Positions 6,179 through 13,062 of a stretch of 13,600 nt of DNA are shown here, one piece after another. This stretch comes from an uncultured Oscillospiraceae bacterium (GTDB lineage: Bacteria > Bacillota > Clostridia > Oscillospirales > Acutalibacteraceae): NCBI GenBank assembly GCA_902489335.1, contig CABTZO010000026.1, forward strand, positions 1 through 13,600, given 5' to 3'. The notes beneath the pieces were generated by a model. The model did no database searches and was not told the origin of the DNA. It saw only the letters and a list, made by a program, of their open reading frames with translations. The stretch's first letter is position 1, and each line of letters opens with the position of its first letter. A program made the translations under genes and the position numbers.

Positions 6179-6967
6179 ATGAAAAACTTAACAAAGAAAC
6201 AAAAAATAACCTATGTAGTAATAACAATAATAATACTTGCTATAATAGGGACAATAATTGGGGTAGTAACACACAAAGCAAAGAAGCCCGAATTGATTGA
6301 GTGTAAGGAAACAGAACAACAAATAAAGGAAGAAGAAGCAACAAACGAACTTCCCAAAGACTACAAAGGTGAAGTTGATATTGTAGAGCAAGAAATTACA
6401 GAAGAAGTTATTGACGAAAAAACGGGAGAAAAGAAAACCGTTACAAAGAAAGTCATTAAACAAGTTCCGAAAGGAACAAAAGTGCAAGGCGGTAAAGTTA
6501 TCGGAACAACAACCACTACAAAGATAAACCAAACAAAACCGAATACCACTGCACCAAAGACCACAAAGCCGAACACTACTGCTCCGAAAACTAACAAACC
6601 AAAAACAACAGTTCCAACAACCAAGAAACAAGAAATATGGTATGTTCCACAAAGACAATGGACTATTCAAGACGCTAAAGCCTATGTAAAGAGCAAAGGC
6701 GGACAGTGGGATGATAGTTTGACTTTGAATTATACAAGTTGGGATACCTCTTCAAAACCTACGACAAAAAGTCAATTAAAAGACTTGATTGATACAACTA
6801 TTGACGAGGGAAACACAAAAATGAAGTTTATTATTATAGATAAAAACGATTGGAAACAATATGATAGAGATTTCAATGGCTACAATCCTATTACTCAATC
6901 AGATAGAGAGTATTTTCAAGACCCGAACATTAAAGGTCAATGGCTATTAATAACTCTATATGATTAA
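6179..6967 (+). CDS. Membrane-anchored Thr/Pro-rich extracellular protein, unknown function
   Basis: I do not recognise a family. The 262-residue protein has a short basic N-terminus, one transmembrane or uncleaved signal segment (residues about 11-31), and an acidic Glu-rich region (43-80). A Lys/Val-rich stretch follows (81-108), then a Thr/Pro/Lys linker (109-149) and a C-terminal domain (about 150-262) rich in Trp, Tyr, Asp and Lys. The linker contains two exact tandem copies of TKPNTTAPKT (residues 119-138, bases 6533-6592) written with different codons, so the duplication is old or kept by selection. The layout suggests an outward-facing domain held off the membrane by a wall-spanning linker. 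AGAAAGGAG lies six bases before the ATG. It has its own promoter and a terminator after it, and precedes an adhesin-like gene. The ACA/AAA-rich codon use is shared with that gene. Confidence 0.8.
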   Translation: MKNLTKKQKITYVVITIIILAIIGTIIGVVTHKAKKPELIECKETEQQIKEEEATNELPKDYKGEVDIVEQEITEEVIDEKTGEKKTVTKKVIKQVPKGTKVQGGKVIGTTTTTKINQTKPNTTAPKTTKPNTTAPKTNKPKTTVPTTKKQEIWYVPQRQWTIQDAKAYVKSKGGQWDDSLTLNYTSWDTSSKPTTKSQLKDLIDTTIDEGNTKMKFIIIDKNDWKQYDRDFNGYNPITQSDREYFQDPNIKGQWLLITLYD

Positions 6968-7001
6968 AATTACAAGTTTTTATAACTCTTAATAAACTAA
7001 C

Positions 7002-7032
7002 AAGAACTTATCGAAAGATAGGTTCTTTTTTT
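7002..7032 (+). terminator. Rho-independent terminator
   Basis: AAGAACTTATC (7002-7012), a GAAA tetraloop and GATAGGTTCTT (7017-7027) pair with only one G-T wobble, followed by a run of T to 7032. It ends the 6179-6967 transcript. Because no clear promoter is seen between it and the next start at 7081, it may act as a partial terminator that lowers expression of the surface protein. Confidence 0.88.
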
Positions 7033-7080
7033 ATATATATATTTATTAAAAAATAAAAATTAAAGGAAAGGAAGTAAAAA

Positions 7081-8619
7081 ATGAAAAAAATTAAGAAGAT
7101 AGTATTGACACTATGTATGCTTGTATTTACTGTTACTGTTTTATCAACGACCGTTTTCGCAAGCAGTAAAGCGACTTTAAACGCTTCGAGGGCCGCAGTT
7201 AAGGAAAGTAACACGCCTTATGTTTATACTAAAACAGAACGGCGAAATACTGCACCCTCAAGTCATTTTAAATACTATATGAACGCCAAGAAAGATACAC
7301 TAAGTGTAAGAATGCTTCAAATGAATAACAGTCAAACGGCGTATTGTGTTGAATATCAAGTTCCAGTTGCAAAAACACCATACAATGCAAGAAAATTAGA
7401 GGATAGTAATTGGTGGAAAAAGCAAGGAACAGCCAAACAAAGAAGATTAACTCGTATTACACTTTACGGCTACCCGAATGTTACATATTCTGATATTCCC
7501 GCTTGCGACCATTATGTTGCTACTCAATGTTTAATATGGGAAACAATCGAGGGCAAAGATTTAACATATCTGTTGCAATCTGTTTCATCAAAAAAGGCTT
7601 ATCAAAGAATAAAAACGGCGGTAGATAATCACACTACTAAACCCTCTTTTGACAACAAAACACTTGTTTTATCTTATGATGAAGAAACAAAAACCTATAA
7701 AGGCTCAATAACTGATACTAACAAAAAACTTGATGAGTTTTCGTTTTCCAAAATTGACGGCGTAACAATCAAAAGAAACGGTAACACCTTAGAATTTGAA
7801 ACCGACAGAGAAATTAAAACACCCGTTACAACTAAAGGCAAAAAAACTACTGTTCCCTCTGTTAGACTTCAAGCCCCACTTTGCTATGAAAACCCGAAAC
7901 ATCAAACTGTTGTAAGCGGAGCTCAAGCCGACCCCGTAGGAACAAAATTAAACATTAAAAGCGATAGCGGAGATATAAAACTTGAAAAGCAATCGGAAGA
8001 TGAGAAAGACAAAAGTCAGAAATTCAGAATCACAAACGAGCAAAACGGAATTGATATTACGGTTATGGCTGATGCAAACGGAAAAGAATTAGAAAGATGG
8101 GTAAGCACAAAAGAGTCACATATAATAAAGGGATTAGAAGCAGGAAAAACATATAAACTAAAAGAAACAATCGCACCCAAAGGCTATATCTTATCTGAAA
8201 CAGAAACAGAGTTTACAATAAATAATGACGGTAAACCACAGAGAGTAGTAATGTTTAATGAGCCTATAAGTATTCATACAACAGCAAAAGATAAAGCAGA
8301 CGGAGATAAATACTTAAAACCACAAGGAAAACAAACAATAATAGATACAGTTGCATATAAAGGATTAACCGTAGGAAAAGAATACACAATAAAAACAACT
8401 CTGATGAATAAGAGAACAAATAAGCCGATTATGGAAAACGGAAAACCAGTTGTAGTAGAGAGTAAGTTTGTGACAGAAAAAATGCAAGGAACAGTTGATG
8501 TAGAAATTGAAGTTGATGTAACAAAACTTGCAGGAGAAAAAGTTGTTGTATTTGAAGAAGTGTATTACGACGAACACGGGATTAATAATACCGTGTTTTG
8601 GAGTAGATATATTTCTTGA
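7081..8619 (+). CDS. Secreted thioester/SpaA/VaFE surface protein, 3'-truncated
   Basis: The 512-residue protein has a signal peptide with a likely cut near VFA-SS (residues 25-29). Next is a thioester domain with C89 in TAYCVEY and Q149 in VATQCLIWE; in this family Cys and Gln form an internal thioester that binds host surfaces covalently. A SpaA/CnaB-like domain follows (about 296-393), including GLEAGKTYKLKETIAPKGY. A VaFE-type domain comes last (about 394-493), with TIIDTVAYKGL and VVVFEEVYYDEHG. Proteins of this type normally continue with a segment such as HKD-x-N-D, often more VaFE repeats, and end in LPXTG, a membrane helix and a basic tail. Here the frame ends soon after DEHG with INNTVFWSRYIS. 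No continuation is found in the other frames, so the anchor is missing. A GGAAAGGAAG ribosome binding site lies 6 bases before the ATG. It is likely an adhesin that is now released, or a decaying gene. Confidence 0.87.
   Translation: MKKIKKIVLTLCMLVFTVTVLSTTVFASSKATLNASRAAVKESNTPYVYTKTERRNTAPSSHFKYYMNAKKDTLSVRMLQMNNSQTAYCVEYQVPVAKTPYNARKLEDSNWWKKQGTAKQRRLTRITLYGYPNVTYSDIPACDHYVATQCLIWETIEGKDLTYLLQSVSSKKAYQRIKTAVDNHTTKPSFDNKTLVLSYDEETKTYKGSITDTNKKLDEFSFSKIDGVTIKRNGNTLEFETDREIKTPVTTKGKKTTVPSVRLQAPLCYENPKHQTVVSGAQADPVGTKLNIKSDSGDIKLEKQSEDEKDKSQKFRITNEQNGIDITVMADANGKELERWVSTKESHIIKGLEAGKTYKLKETIAPKGYILSETETEFTINNDGKPQRVVMFNEPISIHTTAKDKADGDKYLKPQGKQTIIDTVAYKGLTVGKEYTIKTTLMNKRTNKPIMENGKPVVVESKFVTEKMQGTVDVEIEVDVTKLAGEKVVVFEEVYYDEHGINNTVFWSRYIS
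8573..8597. repeat. Inverted repeat AACACGG / CCGTGTT at the surface-gene end
   Basis: Perfect 7-bp arms (8573-8579 and 8591-8597) around GATTAATAATA. It covers the codons where the surface protein stops matching its family. Its GGGATTAATAATACC centre resembles the GGGATTATTAATCCC core of the palindrome at 5867-5887. It may be a remnant of the same repeat family, or a weak terminator hairpin reaching into the gene. Confidence 0.55.
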
Positions 8620-8674
8620 ATTTATTAATATCGTAAATATCCCAGAGCAATTATGTTATACCATTTATTAATTA

Positions 8675-8703
8675 TTGTCTTATAACTCAAAATCGTTTAT
8701 AAT
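8675..8703 (+). promoter_or_regulatory. Sigma-A-type promoter of the AI-2E/hom/lysC operon
   Basis: TTGTCT (8675-8680), a 17-bp spacer and TATAAT (8698-8703). It lies inside a theoretical upstream extension of the following reading frame, which argues that translation begins at 8735 instead. The stretch from 8620 to here holds no gene and no convincing terminator. Confidence 0.75.
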
Positions 8704-8734
8704 TTGTGTGAATTATTTTCATAAGGAGAATCGT

Positions 8735-9922
8735 ATGAAAAAGGAACTTTTCACATCAAACATTGAATCGCGAAAAGCTTTTATAATAAATGCTTTATAT
8801 TTTTCAATAATTGCTGCCTTATTTTACCTGGTAGTAAAATACGCTTTACCTGCCTTGTTTCCTATAATAATCGCAATCATTATTGCGGCAATGGCGCAGT
8901 GGCCCGTAAAAAAACTTAAAATCAAGAAAAAGTTTTTGAAAACTCTGATAACGATTCTTGTTGTAATCTTAACTTACGCAATATTCATTGCCATAATATC
9001 AGTCATTGGGAAATCCCTTATAAGTGAACTCACTTCATTTAAAAATTATTTATTTGAAAAAATCGCCGAACCAATGTGGCTTGAAAAAGTAACAGATAAA
9101 ATAACTGCTGCTACTCCGCATATTTTCAAAACTTATGTTTCAAATGCATTAAACTCAATTTCCGAAATACTCAAGAAAATGGTCAATCCCGATCATCAAG
9201 TCAGTTCTCATGCCGGTGGAAAAGCTTTCAATGTCGGAGGTTTAGTGTCCGCCTCCGCTCCGAAATTTTTAAATGCTGTGAAAAATATTCCCTCCGCATT
9301 TTTCGGATTCGTAATTACAATCGTTTTAACTTGTTTTATAGCAATTGACTACGATGAGCTTAAAAATCATATGTTATCGTTCCTGCCGAAAGATAAACAA
9401 AAGGCCTTTGTTTTAATGCAAGATACTCTGCGTACATCTCTCGGAAAAATATTCAAATCATATGCAATAATTTTATTCATAACATTTTGCGAGCTATATA
9501 TATCTTTTAATATTATCAAATGGGCAAAAATTTTTGACGGGAAATATAGTTTTGTCTTAGCTCTTATAATCGCATTGCTTGATATATTACCGATTTTAGG
9601 CACCGGTACTTTTCTCGGACCTTGGGCGCTCTACTGCTTTATAGTTCAAGATTATAAACTTGGTGTTGCATTGATTGTAATTTATATTGTGATAACGGTA
9701 ATAAGACAGATTATCGAACCAAAACTTATTGCAAATCAATTTGACTTAAATCCTGCAATTTCACTTATTGCGATGTTTGTAGGTACAAAGCTGATTGGGT
9801 TTATAGGTCTATTCTTGTTCCCGATGATTTTATTTTCCATTAAAATTTTAAGAAAAGAAGGATATCTCGGAGGAAATTCCGAAGAAGTAATAAAAGAAAA
9901 AAATATAGATAACGAGGTTTAA
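8735..9922 (+). CDS. AI-2E/PerM family transporter, YtvI-like
   Basis: A 395-residue polytopic membrane protein of the AI-2E (TqsA/PerM) family, whose members export small molecules or move ions. It has N-terminal helices (about 16-60 and 69-92), a long soluble segment (about 95-185) and a C-terminal helix bundle. The family signatures are ALLDILPILGTGTF (280-293), RQIIEPK (324-330) and LNPAISLIAMFVGTKLIG (338-355), as in YtvI-like members. The start is the ATG at 8735, with AAGGAG six bases upstream. The same frame is open from a TTG at 8675, but that start would place the promoter inside the gene. It lies 7 bp before homoserine dehydrogenase in the same operon, so a role in exporting an aspartate-family metabolite is conceivable; the substrate cannot be read from the sequence. 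Confidence 0.9.
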   Translation: MKKELFTSNIESRKAFIINALYFSIIAALFYLVVKYALPALFPIIIAIIIAAMAQWPVKKLKIKKKFLKTLITILVVILTYAIFIAIISVIGKSLISELTSFKNYLFEKIAEPMWLEKVTDKITAATPHIFKTYVSNALNSISEILKKMVNPDHQVSSHAGGKAFNVGGLVSASAPKFLNAVKNIPSAFFGFVITIVLTCFIAIDYDELKNHMLSFLPKDKQKAFVLMQDTLRTSLGKIFKSYAIILFITFCELYISFNIIKWAKIFDGKYSFVLALIIALLDILPILGTGTFLGPWALYCFIVQDYKLGVALIVIYIVITVIRQIIEPKLIANQFDLNPAISLIAMFVGTKLIGFIGLFLFPMILFSIKILRKEGYLGGNSEEVIKEKNIDNEV

Positions 9923-9929
9923 TAAATTT

Positions 9930-11168
9930 ATGTATATTGCCGTTTTAGGTCATGGAACAGTTGGTAGCGGTGTTGTTGAGACAATTGAAACAAAAAACAA
10001 AAAATTGTCCGATAAGACACCGGATGACAGCATCGATATAAAATATATTTTAGATTTACGCGATTTTCCCGATCTCTCATACAGCGATAAATTTACAAAA
10101 GATTTTGACGAAATAATAAATGATGACGAAGTCGAAATCATTGTTGAAACAATGGGAGGAACAAGCCCTGCTTTCGATTACACAATGATGGCTCTTCAAA
10201 AAGGCAAATCTGTTGTTTCATCAAACAAGGAACTTGTTGCCACAAAAGGCTATGAACTGTTAAAAGTCGCAGAAGAAAACAACGCTAACTATTTTTTTGA
10301 AGCGAGCGTTGGTGGAGGAATACCTATTATCCGACCGATTTCCGGATGCCTTGCGGCGAATAAAATAGACAGTGTATCAGGTATTCTAAACGGAACAACT
10401 AACTTCATTTTTTCAAAAATGATTGATGATAAAATGGAATTTGAGTCAGCTCTGAAACTTGCACAAGATAACGGCTATGCAGAAAAAGATCCGACAGATG
10501 ATATTGAAGGCTTTGACGCTTTGAGAAAAATTTGTATCCTCTCTTCGCTTTGTTACGGGCATCACATTTATCCGGAAGAAATTTACTGTGAAGGTATTAC
10601 AAAAATTAAGTCCGAAGACATTGATTTTGCAAATGATTTAGGATATGTAATAAAACTCATTGCCGATTCAAAAAGAATTTCCGATGAAAAAATATCTGCG
10701 ATAACTGCGCCCATGCTTGTCAGCAAACATAATCAGTTGTCAAATGTTAACGGTGTATTCAATGCTGTTTTAGTAAACGGAGATGCAACCGGAGAAGTTT
10801 TATTTTACGGAAAAGGCGCAGGCAAAATGCCAACCGCGTCTGCAGTTGTAGCCGATATTTTGGATTGTTCCAATCACATGAAAAAAAGAAAAAACTTTGG
10901 TTGGGGTGAACATATCGAAAATTTCGTTGAAGACCATAAAAACAGATGTTCAAGTATATTTGTACGGGTTGAAACGGATGATTATCAAAAGGCAATATTT
11001 GAAGTTCAAAAAATCTTTGACGGCAGATGCATTATGTCCGAAGAGAAAAACGGTCAATTTGCTTTTATAACACCAAAAGACAGTGAAGAAAATTTTGAAA
11101 ATCAAATATGTAAAATAAAAGAGTCTAAAGTTTTGGCAACTCTTCGTTGCTTGGAGGAAAATTCATGA
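9930..11168 (+). CDS. hom: Homoserine dehydrogenase
   Basis: Reduces aspartate semialdehyde to homoserine with NAD(P)H, on the way to threonine and methionine. The 412-residue protein has a Rossmann nucleotide-binding start with GHGTVG (7-12) and SSNKELVA (97-104). The catalytic core includes FEASVGGGIPIIRP (123-136), NGTTNFI (154-160) and AEKDPTDDIEGFDALRK (184-200), whose acidic residues and K200 match the active site. A C-terminal region from about residue 335 looks like an ACT domain, the usual site of threonine feedback. It sits between the AI-2E family gene (7-bp gap, weak GAGG ribosome site) and aspartokinase, whose ATG overlaps its TGA as ATGA. The pairing with aspartokinase is a classic pathway arrangement. 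Confidence 0.97.
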   Translation: MYIAVLGHGTVGSGVVETIETKNKKLSDKTPDDSIDIKYILDLRDFPDLSYSDKFTKDFDEIINDDEVEIIVETMGGTSPAFDYTMMALQKGKSVVSSNKELVATKGYELLKVAEENNANYFFEASVGGGIPIIRPISGCLAANKIDSVSGILNGTTNFIFSKMIDDKMEFESALKLAQDNGYAEKDPTDDIEGFDALRKICILSSLCYGHHIYPEEIYCEGITKIKSEDIDFANDLGYVIKLIADSKRISDEKISAITAPMLVSKHNQLSNVNGVFNAVLVNGDATGEVLFYGKGAGKMPTASAVVADILDCSNHMKKRKNFGWGEHIENFVEDHKNRCSSIFVRVETDDYQKAIFEVQKIFDGRCIMSEEKNGQFAFITPKDSEENFENQICKIKESKVLATLRCLEENS

Positions 11169-12376
11169 GTTTAATTGTTCAAAAATTCGGTGGCAGTTCA
11201 GTTGCAACAAAAGAAAAAGTTGAAAATGTCGCAAGAATAATAACTGACACCTACAAAGAAGGTAACAGCGTTATTGCTGTTGTATCGGCTCAGGGAGATA
11301 CGACCGACGATTTAATAGAAAAAGCAAAGGAAATAAATCCCAAAGCTTCAAAAAGAGAATTGGATGTTTTGCTTTCAGCGGGAGAACAAATGTCGGCTTC
11401 TCTTCTTGCAATGGCTATTGAAAAGCTTGATTTTCCCGTTACATCACTTCTGGGTTGGCAAGCAGGATTCAGAACAAGTTCCGTTCATGGTTCGGCAAGA
11501 ATCAGAAAAATAGATACCGAAAGATTAGAAAATGAAATAGCAAGAAACAATATCGTTATAGTCGCCGGTTTCCAAGGAATTGACAAAAGGGACAATATTA
11601 CAACCTTTGGAAGAGGCGGTTCGGACACAACTGCCGTTGCAATTGCAGCCGCCATGGGTGCTAACAAATGCCAAATCTTTACTGATGTTGACGGTGTATA
11701 TGTTGCAGATCCGAGAAAAATTCCAACCGCTCCAAAACTCCAAGAAATCACCTATGATGAAATGTTGGAACTTGCAACCTTAGGAGCACAAGTGCTTAAC
11801 AATCGTTCGGTCGAAATGGCAAAAAAATATAATATTAAAGTGGAAGTTTTATCTTCACTTACAAATAAACCCGGAACTATAATCAAGGAGGTTATTAAGT
11901 TGGAAAAAATGTTAATTAGAGGTGTCACAAAAGACACCGATGTTGCAAGAGTTGCAGTTATTAAATTACCCGATGTCCCGGGCATAGCATTTAAGATGTT
12001 TTCCAAGCTTGCTCAGAAAGACATAAATGTTGATATAATTTTGCAATCGGTAGGAAGAGACGGAACAAAAGATATTTCTTTCACCGTTCAAAGATCGCAC
12101 GGCGAAGAAGCAAAAGAGATCTTGCTCGAAACCTTTGCCGAAATTGAAGATGACGATATTTTTGTAGACGATCACGTTGCAAAAATTTCTGTTGTAGGCG
12201 CCGGAATGGAATCTCACCCCGGAGCTGCAAGCGATATGTTTGAAGCTCTTTATTCCGCAAATATAAACATTCATATGATTGCAACATCTGAAATCAAAAT
12301 TTCTGTATTAATAGATGAAGAAGACGCAGACAAAGCTGTCCGCGCCGTATATGATAAGTTTTTTCCAAATAACTGA
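11165..12376 (+). CDS. lysC: Aspartokinase with internal beta-subunit start
   Basis: Phosphorylates aspartate, the first step toward lysine, threonine and methionine. The 403-residue protein has KFGGSS (7-12), the substrate-binding SAGEQMSA (71-78), TFGRGGSDTTAVAIA (147-161), TDVDGVYVADPR (173-184), and two ACT domains after about residue 250 for feedback control. The start is the ATG at 11165, with GGAGG at 11153-11157; it overlaps the hom stop by four bases, so the six residues that an earlier ATG would add are unlikely. An internal AAGGAGG precedes an in-frame TTG at codon 246 and ATG at codon 249. This is the arrangement by which Bacillus lysC makes a separate ACT-only beta subunit, giving an alpha2-beta2 enzyme. 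The gene ends 3 bp from the convergent next gene. Confidence 0.97.
   Translation: MSLIVQKFGGSSVATKEKVENVARIITDTYKEGNSVIAVVSAQGDTTDDLIEKAKEINPKASKRELDVLLSAGEQMSASLLAMAIEKLDFPVTSLLGWQAGFRTSSVHGSARIRKIDTERLENEIARNNIVIVAGFQGIDKRDNITTFGRGGSDTTAVAIAAAMGANKCQIFTDVDGVYVADPRKIPTAPKLQEITYDEMLELATLGAQVLNNRSVEMAKKYNIKVEVLSSLTNKPGTIIKEVIKLEKMLIRGVTKDTDVARVAVIKLPDVPGIAFKMFSKLAQKDINVDIILQSVGRDGTKDISFTVQRSHGEEAKEILLETFAEIEDDDIFVDDHVAKISVVGAGMESHPGAASDMFEALYSANINIHMIATSEIKISVLIDEEDADKAVRAVYDKFFPNN
11885..11911 (+). promoter_or_regulatory. Internal ribosome binding site and start for aspartokinase beta subunit
   Basis: AAGGAGG (11885-11891), eight bases, then TTG (11900-11902, codon 246); an in-frame ATG follows at 11909-11911 (codon 249). 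Translation from here to 12376 would give a protein of 155-158 residues holding both ACT domains. In Bacillus subtilis LysC the beta subunit also starts at about codon 246, as I recall it. Confidence 0.75.
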
Positions 12377-12379
12377 TAA

Positions 12380-13000
12380 TTAAAATGTAAGTGGGTTGTC
12401 TTTTCTGGGAGACCAATTAATATAATCGGTCAAAAGAACTGCCCTTGTCGGAGAGGCTTCAAATTCTCCTATTTTTAATGGCATAGCCAAAAGAAAATAT
12501 TCCCCCGTTTCGACTTTTTCAAGGTCAAGATTTTTAAGAATTACGCATCCGTTTCTCATGAGACTGCGATGCGTATTTATTTTGTTTTTTTCTAAATCTA
12601 TATTTTTATCAAACCCAATAAGTTCATATTCTCTAAAAGCAAGATCGTCAAGCGCACCGGGCATAAAGTTGATTGCACCGTCAGATTTTATAAGAATTTT
12701 TTTTGTGGATTTAGGACAAAGTCTTTCAACCATTTCTCCGGTTATATAACCCGAAGGTAATGTAATGACTTCACAGGATCCGATAAAGATTTCAAGCTCA
12801 AAGTCTTCAATCGTTTTTTCATTTTCAAAGCAAAAACTCGGAGTTAAAACATGAGTCGCCGTTTGAAGACCCATATAAATGGCAGTCTGATTGAATTCAT
12901 CTCCTTTTTCCAAGCTGAAAAAGTTCTGAATTCGGGGCGCGATATCTTGAATGTTGTTTTCTCCTTGAAAAACATTTACCGAAATATCTAAAACTTTCAT
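12380..13000 (-). CDS. Cyclase-family (kynurenine formamidase-like) protein, likely inactive
   Basis: The 206-residue protein follows the plan of the metal-dependent cyclase/formamidase family: DIS near the start (5-7), KTIEDFELEIFIGSCEVITL (62-81), HR at 144-145, and AMPLKIGEFEASPTRAVLL (172-190), like the usual ALPLKIxGxxGSPxRAV. The metal motif HxGTHxDxPxHF instead reads QTATHVLTPSF (46-56). H50 stays, but the first His is Q46, the Asp is L52 and the last His is F56. The later catalytic Glu (normally ILEGL) appears as K156 in ILKNL. It may therefore be a binding protein or have changed chemistry. The start has AAAGGGG at 13010-13016 and a promoter upstream. Its end lies 3 bp from the convergent lysC. 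Family is fairly sure, the natural substrate unknown. Confidence 0.8.
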   Translation of the reverse strand: MKVLDISVNVFQGENNIQDIAPRIQNFFSLEKGDEFNQTAIYMGLQTATHVLTPSFCFENEKTIEDFELEIFIGSCEVITLPSGYITGEMVERLCPKSTKKILIKSDGAINFMPGALDDLAFREYELIGFDKNIDLEKNKINTHRSLMRNGCVILKNLDLEKVETGEYFLLAMPLKIGEFEASPTRAVLLTDYINWSPRKDNPLTF

Positions 13001-13030
13001 TTAATCACGCCCCTTTTGTATCTAAGGTTG

Positions 13031-13058
13031 ATTATATCAAAATCATATCAAAGAGCAA
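13031..13058 (-). promoter_or_regulatory. Sigma-A-type promoter of the cyclase-family gene
   Basis: On the minus strand: TTGCTC (13053-13058), a 16-bp spacer and TATAAT (13031-13036), followed after 14 bases by the AAAGGGG ribosome site. It sits in the 62-bp gap after the permease gene, so the cyclase-family gene can be expressed apart from it. No hairpin-and-T-run terminator is visible in this gap. Confidence 0.7.
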
Positions 13059-13062
13059 CAAT

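Noticed and set aside
6361..6624. Minus-strand frame of Val/Phe/Gly-rich protein opposite the Thr/Pro-rich gene
   Set aside because: Its repetitive composition is the mirror of the Thr/Pro/Lys linker codons; no ribosome site supports it, and the plus-strand gene has a promoter, ribosome site and terminator.
7002..7080. Riboswitch or T-box before the surface-protein gene
   Set aside because: Only a simple terminator hairpin with a GAAA loop is present; no conserved aptamer or T-box elements are seen.
8675..8734. Longer N-terminus for the AI-2E family protein starting at a TTG
   Set aside because: This start would place the TTGTCT/TATAAT promoter inside the coding region and lacks a ribosome site; the ATG at 8735 has AAGGAG at ideal spacing.
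11147..11164. Six-residue N-terminal extension of aspartokinase
   Set aside because: The ATG at 11165 has the GGAGG site, gives the conserved SLIVQKFGGSS start and overlaps the hom stop as ATGA.
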